A DNA stretch of 5,365 bases from Bacteroidota bacterium (lineage in GTDB: Bacteria > Bacteroidota > Bacteroidia > Chitinophagales > LD1), in assembly GCA_947457525.1 (NCBI GenBank), contig CANGXE010000133.1, positions 1-5,365 on the forward strand. The letters are read 5' to 3'. A program made the position numbers and the translations under genes. This document shows, piece after piece, positions 1 through 4,647 of this stretch; positions within the stretch are counted from its first letter, which is position 1; every line of letters begins with the position of its first letter. Under the pieces are notes generated by a model that saw nothing but the letters and a program-made list of their open reading frames with translations, did no database searches and was not told the origin of the DNA.

Positions 1-199
1 CTACATCAAAACCCGCCACCGTAGCTTGACCGAACGAAGCCGGAATAAAACAAGTCAGCATTTTCATGGTGGTGCTTTTGCCCGCACCGTTTGGCCCTAA
101 GAAACCTAACACCTGTCCGGGCTGCACTTCGAAAGAGATGCCATCCACCGCGCGTTGGGTGCCATATAGTTTGGTAAGTCCGTTTACTTTTACTGACAT
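1..199 (-). CDS. GldA-like ABC transporter ATP-binding protein, N-terminal fragment
   Basis: This is the first 66 codons of an ABC transporter ATPase, cut by the left edge of the window. The ATG at 197-199 opens a protein beginning MSVKVNGLTKLYG. It shows the A-loop aromatic residue Tyr12, which stacks on adenine, and a perfect Walker A motif GPNGAGKST at residues 35-43, which binds ATP phosphates. The following stretch (MKMLTCFIPASFGQATVAGF) strongly resembles the GldA-type ATPases of Bacteroidota. In gliding flavobacteria GldA works with membrane partners GldF and GldG, but many non-gliding relatives carry the same ATPase, so a motility role is not implied. The Q-loop, signature motif, Walker B and switch His lie outside the window. 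It follows dnaJ by 90 bp on the same strand. That gap (200-289) is AT-rich, and I found no convincing promoter, terminator or Shine-Dalgarno sequence in it. The ABC ATPase assignment is certain; the GldA subfamily is likely, from remembered resemblance only. Confidence 0.9.
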   Translation of the reverse strand, partial: MSVKVNGLTKLYGTQRAVDGISFEVQPGQVLGFLGPNGAGKSTTMKMLTCFIPASFGQATVAGFDV

Positions 200-289
200 T
201 GTTTTTATTGCAAGGGCGAAACTTCGTGAAATAGTTTTAGACTGCCAATTTTTTAGGAAGCATTTGCAATAATATTGACAAAACAGTGA

Positions 290-1465
290 CTATTCCCCGA
301 AGAAATCTTTCACCTTATCAAAAAATCCACGCTCTTGTTTGACACCCGGTTTTGGTTTAAAGTTAGGGCTTTCGCGCAGTTTTTCAAGTAGTTTTTTCTC
401 GTCAGTGGTAAGTTCGGTTGGTGTGTATACATTGAGCAAAATCAACTGATCGCCTCGGCCGTAAGCATTGACCGAAGGCAAGCCTTTGCCGGTGAGACGG
501 AATATTTTGCCGGGTTGTGTGCCCGCAGGAATTTTGAATTTAGCTTTGCCGTCAATAGTTGGCACTTCTACACTGGTGCCCAATACCGCATCCACAAAAC
601 TGATATGCAAGTCATAAATCACGTTTTGCCCGTCAATCTCTAAATCTGCATTTTTTTCTACTTCTACAAGAATAATCAAATCGCCTGCCGGTCCGCCTTG
701 CTCGCCCGCATTACCTTTGCCACTCATCGAAAGTTGCATGCCGTCTTGTACGCCTGCCGGTATGTCCACGCTAATAGTTTCTTCACCATACTCCACGCCT
801 AGGCCGTTGCAAGTGCCACATTTCTTAGTGATTTGCTGACCGCTACCATTACACTGATAACACGTGTTAGTCGTTTGCATTTGTCCAAGGATGGTGTTCG
901 TTACTTTGCGCACCACACCGCTTCCTGAACATACTGTACATTTGCCCACTGAGCTGGCATCTTTCGCTCCACTACCCTCGCAGGTGTGACATTTAATTTG
1001 CTTCTTAACTTTGAGTGTCTTGCGAGCCCCTTCAGCTACTTCTTTGAGACTCAATTTTACTTTAATGCGCAAGTTGGTGCCGCGTTTGCCGCGTGTGCGC
1101 TGTTGGCTTCTTCCACCTCCGCCACCAAAAAAAGTCTCGAACGGATCGAAACCTCTGCCACCACCTCCGCCACCAAAAATATCGCCAAAGTTGCGGAAGA
1201 TGTCTTCCATGTTACCACCTTGGTAGCCACCACCTTGATTATCTACACCAGCATGACCATATTGATCATAACGCGCTTTCTTTTGCTCATCGCTCAAAAT
1301 CTCGTACGCTTCAGCGGCTTCCTTAAACTTCTCTTCGGCTGCTTTGTCACCTTGATTTCTGTCGGGATGATATTTCAACGCCACTTTGCGGTAGGCTTTT
1401 TTAATCTCCTCCGCATTGGCTGATTTTGTTAACCCTAATATTTCGTAATAATCTCTTTTTACCAT
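290..1465 (-). CDS. dnaJ: Chaperone protein DnaJ (Hsp40, type I)
   Basis: DnaJ is the cytosolic Hsp40 partner of DnaK: it binds unfolded clients, hands them to DnaK and stimulates DnaK ATP hydrolysis. All type I domains are present in 391 residues, close to the usual 370-390. The J domain covers about residues 4-70, with the catalytic HPD triad at 33-35. A Gly/Phe region spans about 75-120, with long glycine runs and two DIF motifs (88-90 and 95-97). A zinc-binding domain follows with four CxxCxGxG repeats at 159-166, 176-183, 202-209 and 216-223, whose eight cysteines would hold two zinc ions. The C-terminal client-binding beta domains and dimerisation tail run to residue 391 (about 230-350, then the tail). 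The start is the ATG at 1463-1465, which opens directly into the standard MVKRDYYEILG J-domain sequence. The gene lies 54 bp after grpE on the same strand, consistent with co-transcription. The sequence looks intact and fully functional. Confidence 0.98.
   Translation of the reverse strand: MVKRDYYEILGLTKSANAEEIKKAYRKVALKYHPDRNQGDKAAEEKFKEAAEAYEILSDEQKKARYDQYGHAGVDNQGGGYQGGNMEDIFRNFGDIFGGGGGGRGFDPFETFFGGGGGRSQQRTRGKRGTNLRIKVKLSLKEVAEGARKTLKVKKQIKCHTCEGSGAKDASSVGKCTVCSGSGVVRKVTNTILGQMQTTNTCYQCNGSGQQITKKCGTCNGLGVEYGEETISVDIPAGVQDGMQLSMSGKGNAGEQGGPAGDLIILVEVEKNADLEIDGQNVIYDLHISFVDAVLGTSVEVPTIDGKAKFKIPAGTQPGKIFRLTGKGLPSVNAYGRGDQLILLNVYTPTELTTDEKKLLEKLRESPNFKPKPGVKQERGFFDKVKDFFGE
1113..1179 (-). 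repeat. 19-bp direct repeat inside the dnaJ Gly/Phe region
   Basis: An identical 19-bp sequence (plus strand CCACCTCCGCCACCAAAAA) occurs at 1113-1131 and 1161-1179. The copies are offset by 48 bp, exactly 16 codons, so both are read in the same frame and encode the two Phe plus poly-Gly blocks of the Gly/Phe linker (around residues 97-103 and 113-118). This is most simply a by-product of repeated Phe-Gly coding with the same codons. Recombination between copies would delete or duplicate 16 residues without breaking the frame. Confidence 0.9.
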
Positions 1466-1482
1466 TCTGCTCTTTTATAAAA

Positions 1483-1508
1483 CTTAGTGTCTCTTGTGTT
1501 CTTAGTGG
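1483..1508 (-). repeat. Degenerate short tandem repeat (CACTAAG-like) in the grpE-dnaJ spacer
   Basis: The 54-bp spacer between grpE and dnaJ holds three related units. Read on the minus strand they are CACTAAG (1501-1507), an imperfect ACACAAG (1493-1499) and CACTAAG (1483-1489), at steps of 8 and 10 bp. The outer two are identical and 18 bp apart. No dyad symmetry or U-tract is visible, so it is not an intrinsic terminator. Similar short near-tandem strings occur in intergenic DNA of various environmental bacteria, to my recollection, with no established function. The transcript leader of dnaJ would contain it if grpE and dnaJ are co-transcribed. Confidence 0.55.
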
Positions 1509-1519
1509 TTAACACTTCT

Positions 1520-2194
1520 TTATTTTCCTACTACAACTTTTGCAAATCGAATAATCTTATCGCCTAAGTAATACCCTTTTTCTACTTCATCAATCACTTT
1601 GCCGGAAAGCTCTGCGGTTGGTGCAGGAATTTCTGTAATGGCTTCATGCGTTTCTACATCAAATGGTTTACCGATGCTTTCCATTGGTTTCAATCCTTTT
1701 GATTGCAAGGCGCTCACCATCTTATTGTAAATCAACTGTACTCCTTCTTGTACTTTGGTATCGCCCGATTTTTCAGCGGCTTTCAATGCGCGCTCAAAAT
1801 CATCCACGACCGGCACCATCGCTAAGATGACTTCTTTACCTGCAGTTTGAATTAAATCTAACTTCTCCTTAGCGTTTCGTTTTTTGTAATTGTCGAAATC
1901 TGCATAAAGGCGAACGTACTTGTCGCGCAGTTCGTCCATCTCTTTTTTCAACTCGGCAATCTCTATATCCTTTGGGTCAACGGCCTCTTCGGTAAACTCA
2001 GCATCTTCGGGTTTATTTTTCTTAAACACATCGTTGAGTAATTTCTCAGCAGCATCTATTGTCTTTCCGGCAAAACTTCCAGCCTTTTCTTTGGCATCAT
2101 TCACCATTTCTTCGGCTTTTTCACTCACGTTGTGCGTAAAGTCTTCCACTTTATCCTTCAAATTGTCTTGTTTTTCTTCGTTATTATCTTGCAT
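1520..2194 (-). CDS. grpE: GrpE, nucleotide exchange factor for DnaK
   Basis: GrpE is a cytosolic homodimer that opens the DnaK nucleotide-binding cleft to release ADP, resetting the Hsp70 cycle. The 224-residue protein has the family layout. A long paired helix begins near residue 75 and carries the conserved YVRLYADFDNYKKR block (93-106). A helical bundle region (about 115-170) includes PVVDDFERAL at 128-137. The C-terminal beta domain contacts DnaK and carries the signature FDVETHEA (178-185) and the terminal VEKGYYLGDKIIRFAKVVV (204-222). The ATG at 2192-2194 is used because an overlapping upstream ATG (2199-2201) is in another frame and meets a stop after five codons. The N-terminal tail before the coiled coil is about 70 residues and highly charged, longer than in E. 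coli GrpE (197 residues in total). dnaJ follows 54 bp downstream. dnaK and hrcA are not in this window. Identity is certain; the role of the long tail is unknown. Confidence 0.97.
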   Translation of the reverse strand: MQDNNEEKQDNLKDKVEDFTHNVSEKAEEMVNDAKEKAGSFAGKTIDAAEKLLNDVFKKNKPEDAEFTEEAVDPKDIEIAELKKEMDELRDKYVRLYADFDNYKKRNAKEKLDLIQTAGKEVILAMVPVVDDFERALKAAEKSGDTKVQEGVQLIYNKMVSALQSKGLKPMESIGKPFDVETHEAITEIPAPTAELSGKVIDEVEKGYYLGDKIIRFAKVVVGK

Positions 2195-2250
2195 AATGCA
2201 TGTTTTAGGCGAGCAAATAACTCAAATTCTTTGCCTCATTTATGCAAATG

Positions 2251-2261
2251 GACAAATTGTC
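2251..2261. promoter_or_regulatory. Perfect 11-bp palindrome upstream of grpE, possible operator
   Basis: GACAA-A-TTGTC is an inverted repeat with 5-bp arms and a single central base, about 57 bp upstream of the grpE start in the 140-bp murA-grpE gap. Odd-centred short palindromes of this kind can be repressor half-site pairs, and its place ahead of a chaperone gene is suggestive. No regulator is encoded nearby, and a palindrome this short could arise by chance in AT-rich DNA. The rest of the gap holds a direct ATGGCAG repeat (2266-2272 and 2318-2324). I see no CIRCE inverted repeat (TTAGCACTC-N9-GAGTGCTAA) and no clean TAnnTTTG promoter element. Confidence 0.3.
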
Positions 2262-2334
2262 GGTTATGGCAGAAAATTGGTAGCCGCAGCGTCATGTCCG
2301 AGCTGAGAATTGAAAAAATGGCAGTAAAAACTAT

Positions 2335-3639
2335 CTACACTCGCTTGATATCCGCACCCAAGGCATTCAAGCGCTGGTCTATCCGCTGATAACCGCGGTC
2401 TATCTGGTCAATATTATTGATGGTAGATTTTCCTTCTGCACTGAGGGCAGCAATGAGTAACGAAACTCCCGCACGAATGTCGGGTGAGCTCATGGTAATA
2501 CCGCGGAGTTTATACGCTCGGTTAATGCCAATCACACTGGCGCGATGAGGGTCGCAGAGAATAATTTGTGCGCCCATGTCAATCAACTTATCTACGAAAA
2601 ACAATCGACTCTCAAACATTTTTTGATGAATGAGCACACTGCCATTGGCTTGCGTAGCCACTACCAACACAATGGATAATAAATCGGGCGTAAACAACGG
2701 CCAAGGACCATCGGCAATGGTTAAAATAGATCCGTCAATAAATCGCTGAATTTCGTAACGCTCTTGAGCCGGCACATAAATATCATCGCCTCGCACTTCG
2801 AGTTTAATGCCCAACTTTTCGAACACCGGTAAAATATTACCAAGCATATCTACGCGACAATTCGTGATCGTTATCTCACTTTGAGTCATGGCCGCCAAGC
2901 CGATGAACGAACCGATTTCAATCATATCGGGCAACATGCGATGCTCTGTTCCGCCTAGGTAACCTACCCCTTCAATGTAAATCAAATTGGAACCAACTCC
3001 AGTTATTTTTGCCCCCATGCGATTGAGCATTTCGCAAAGCTGCTGCAAGTAAGGCTCGCAAGCGGCATTGAAAATGGTGGTTTTGCCTTTGGCCATCACG
3101 GCTGTCATCACAATGTTGGCAGTGCCGGTCACCGATGGTTCATCGAGCAAAATATAGGTGCCGTGCAAGTTACTTGCCTCTACGGAATAGAAACTTTCGT
3201 TGCTGTCGTAATTGAATTTTGCACCTAGTTTTTCAAAACCCAAAAAGTGCGTATCTAATCTTCTGCGACCTATCTTATCGCCACCAGGTTTAGGTAAAAA
3301 AGCTTTATTGAAGCGGGTTAACAATGGCCCCATGATCATGATAGAACCTCTCAGCGATGCGCCTTTCTTTTTGTACGTATCTGTTTTTAAATATTCTAAG
3401 TTGACTTCGTCTGCTTTGAAGGTATAGGTGTCTTCGCTAAGCTGCTCCACCTTCACACCCAAGTCTTTCAAAATATCAATCAACGCTAACACATCCACAA
3501 TTGCCGGAATGTTGCTGATGGTAACTTTTTCGGGGGTGAGCAAAACGGCACAAAGAATTTGCAAAGCTTCGTTTTTTGCACCTTGTGGTTCAATAGAACC
3601 GCTCAATTTTTTACCGCCAATTACTTCAAATGATGTCAT
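2335..3639 (-). CDS. murA: UDP-N-acetylglucosamine 1-carboxyvinyltransferase (MurA), Asp active-site type
   Basis: MurA transfers the enolpyruvyl group of phosphoenolpyruvate to UDP-GlcNAc, the first committed step of peptidoglycan synthesis, in the cytosol. At 434 residues it is close to the usual 418-435 and has the repeated inside-out barrel fold of EPSP-synthase relatives. By motif comparison with the E. coli enzyme, Lys22 and Asn23 (in PQGAKNEAL) are conserved. Arg97 corresponds to Arg91, Arg126 to Arg120, Asp319 to the catalytic base Asp305, Asp387 to Asp369 and Arg415 to Arg397. The active-site loop reads GGDKIGRRRLDTHF, with Asp121 where E. coli has the fosfomycin target Cys115. Asp at this position is known to preserve activity but prevent alkylation by fosfomycin. 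The ATG at 3637-3639 is well bounded: an in-frame TAA lies only four codons upstream. It sits 112 bp after the DUF4290 gene on the same strand. A weak -7-like TACATTTT lies upstream of the start, without a good -33 partner. Confidence 0.97.
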   Translation of the reverse strand: MTSFEVIGGKKLSGSIEPQGAKNEALQILCAVLLTPEKVTISNIPAIVDVLALIDILKDLGVKVEQLSEDTYTFKADEVNLEYLKTDTYKKKGASLRGSIMIMGPLLTRFNKAFLPKPGGDKIGRRRLDTHFLGFEKLGAKFNYDSNESFYSVEASNLHGTYILLDEPSVTGTANIVMTAVMAKGKTTIFNAACEPYLQQLCEMLNRMGAKITGVGSNLIYIEGVGYLGGTEHRMLPDMIEIGSFIGLAAMTQSEITITNCRVDMLGNILPVFEKLGIKLEVRGDDIYVPAQERYEIQRFIDGSILTIADGPWPLFTPDLLSIVLVVATQANGSVLIHQKMFESRLFFVDKLIDMGAQIILCDPHRASVIGINRAYKLRGITMSSPDIRAGVSLLIAALSAEGKSTINNIDQIDRGYQRIDQRLNALGADIKRV

Positions 3640-3695
3640 TCGGTGTTTGTTTTAATTGGGATAAAAATGTAGAATAGCCAAGGAGTATCCCATTT

Positions 3696-3727
3696 CTGCG
3701 CACTAAAGCTATGCACAGCGAACTGTG
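3696..3727 (-). other. Two mutually exclusive small hairpins between the DUF4290 gene and murA
   Basis: On the minus-strand RNA, 5-bp arms CACAG and CTGTG (3723-3727 and 3714-3718) enclose a UUCG loop about 24 nt after the DUF4290 stop codon. The second arm also belongs to a 7-bp alternative stem: CTGTGCA (3712-3718) with TGCGCAG (3696-3702), including one G-U pair and a 9-nt loop. The two cannot form together. Neither is followed by a U-tract, so an intrinsic terminator is not supported. They may be chance pairings, a processing or stability element, or a minor attenuating structure in the murA leader. Confidence 0.3.
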
Positions 3728-3751
3728 GAGTGGACAAAAACGGTAATTGTC

Positions 3752-4432
3752 TTATCGTTTTTTCTTGAAATGTTTTGGACGGCCGCCATTGTTGTTATTG
3801 CTGCCACCGTGACGAAACTTGCCGCCTTTGTTGCGCGAAGGCACTCCGCCCAACACTTCGGGACGAGCCGGTTTAAATTTATTAGAGCGCGCCAATGAGC
3901 CGATGTCTTGATCTTCGGTCACTTGCAGTTTGCCTCTCGAAAGCAAACGCAAATCGTTTTTGATGGTTTCGTCATTTACCAATTCTTTGCTCCAGTTTTG
4001 GTACACCAATTTCATGAAGTTACCAATACAAGCCGTAAAGCCCATGCGTTTTTCAGGGTCTTCGGTTTCTACGGCTTTGGCGACCAAACTTTCTACGTTT
4101 TTGCCGTAGTGTTTGTACTTGATGCGCGACTGCGGATAAGCCAAACGCTCCGGCTTTTTCTCCATCTCTTCACGGTTCTTAATCGGATAGGGCGAATCAA
4201 CTTTTAGTTTGTAATCGCTCATAATGAAAAGGTGATCCCAAAGTTTGTGCTTGAAATCTTCTACGTTGCGCAATTGCGGATTGAGTTGCCCCATCAGTTC
4301 TATGATTTCGCGAGCTACTTCATTTCTGCGCACATCGTCTTCAATTTCCATACAATTCGCCACTATGCGTTGTACATGACGGCCATATTCTTTAAGGATT
4401 AAGTGTTCTCGGGAGGTATTATATTCTGCCAT
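3752..4432 (-). CDS. DUF4290 family protein, function unknown
   Basis: This 226-residue protein is recognised as DUF4290, a family I know from Bacteroidota with no assigned function. The recognisable blocks are the N-terminal EYNTSREHLILKEYGRHVQR (3-22), the segment around MGQLNPQLRNVEDFKHKLWD (47-66) and the adjoining HLFIMSDYKLKVDSPYP (67-83). Residues 1-180 appear mostly alpha-helical. Two parallel EYGRHVQRIV-like and HYGKNVESLV-like stretches (15-24 and 108-117), each followed by an acidic helix, suggest an internal repeat. From about residue 183 the protein becomes a disordered tail rich in Lys, Arg, Gly and Asn, ending in KKKR, which could bind nucleic acid or another acidic partner. 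No signal peptide or membrane segment is seen, so it is probably cytosolic. The ATG at 4430-4432 starts the conserved region directly. The leader lacks a Shine-Dalgarno sequence, and a promoter candidate sits about 27 bp upstream. Next to murA, a cell-envelope or growth role is only a guess. Confidence 0.85.
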   Translation of the reverse strand: MAEYNTSREHLILKEYGRHVQRIVANCMEIEDDVRRNEVAREIIELMGQLNPQLRNVEDFKHKLWDHLFIMSDYKLKVDSPYPIKNREEMEKKPERLAYPQSRIKYKHYGKNVESLVAKAVETEDPEKRMGFTACIGNFMKLVYQNWSKELVNDETIKNDLRLLSRGKLQVTEDQDIGSLARSNKFKPARPEVLGGVPSRNKGGKFRHGGSNNNNGGRPKHFKKKR

Positions 4433-4458
4433 GATTCGGTTGTGAGTTGTTAGTTATT

Positions 4459-4466
4459 CAAATATA
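4459..4466 (-). promoter_or_regulatory. Bacteroidota -7 promoter element candidate for the DUF4290 gene
   Basis: The minus strand reads TATATTTG here, an exact match to the Bacteroidota -7 consensus TAnnTTTG. It ends 26 bp before the DUF4290 ATG, so transcription would begin roughly 20 nt from the start codon and give a short A-rich leader with no Shine-Dalgarno sequence, as is usual in the phylum. A -33 TTTG/TTG element is not present at the expected 19-21 bp spacing, which lowers confidence. If real, it would serve the DUF4290 gene and possibly murA. Confidence 0.4.
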
Positions 4467-4568
4467 GGTTGACGCAACGCGTGTTTCTGGTTTCGGAAAT
4501 AGTAGTTTAGATAGCTAGTAAACACCGATTGGTGAATTACAGTTTAGTGAATGTTTTTTGTCAGCGAA

Positions 4569-4605
4569 GCAACAGGAGGGTGCGTTGCCACCAACAATTT
4601 GGTAG
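4569..4605 (-). other. Paired hairpins downstream of the helicase gene, weak transcription-end candidate
   Basis: Starting about 42 bp past the helicase stop codon, the minus-strand RNA could form CTACCAA-AUUG-UUGGUGG (4588-4605; 7 bp including one U-G pair), followed by GCAAC and GUUGC arms (4584-4588 and 4569-4573) around a 10-nt loop. The two share one base. There is no U-tract directly after either stem, so this is not a standard intrinsic terminator. The rest of the 215-bp gap (4433-4647) holds a short CACC-GATT-GGTG dyad and the -7 element candidate, and no credible ORF. Confidence 0.25.
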
Positions 4606-4647
4606 TACGAATAAAGGAATAAAAAAGGAAATAGTGAAATGGGCAGT

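Noticed and set aside
66..272. 68-codon plus-strand open frame over the ABC ATPase start
   Set aside because: It overlaps the Walker A coding region in antisense and shows no recognisable domain.
200..289. Promoter for the ABC ATPase gene in the gap after dnaJ
   Set aside because: TTG and TATTTC strings occur, but none matches TAnnTTTG with a -33 partner at proper spacing; read-through from dnaJ is equally likely.
986..1423. 145-codon plus-strand open frame opposite dnaJ
   Set aside because: It lies wholly antisense to the conserved J domain and Gly/Phe region of dnaJ; its Thr/Ala-rich and hydrophobic stretches are the complement of Gly- and Lys-rich coding.
2236..2295. 19-residue minus-strand small ORF upstream of grpE
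   Set aside because: It has no ribosome-binding signal, no pattern of a leader peptide, and could easily occur by chance in 140 bp.
1920..2306. 128-codon plus-strand open frame opposite the grpE start
   Set aside because: It is antisense to the charged GrpE tail; its Ser/Phe-rich composition is the mirror of Glu/Lys codons, and no family is recognisable.
2195..2334. CIRCE/HrcA operator ahead of grpE
   Set aside because: No TTAGCACTC or GAGTGCTAA half-site is present in the gap.
4560..4605. Intrinsic terminator after the helicase gene
   Set aside because: The stems are short and not followed by a U-tract on the transcribed strand, so it is listed only as a weak structural feature.
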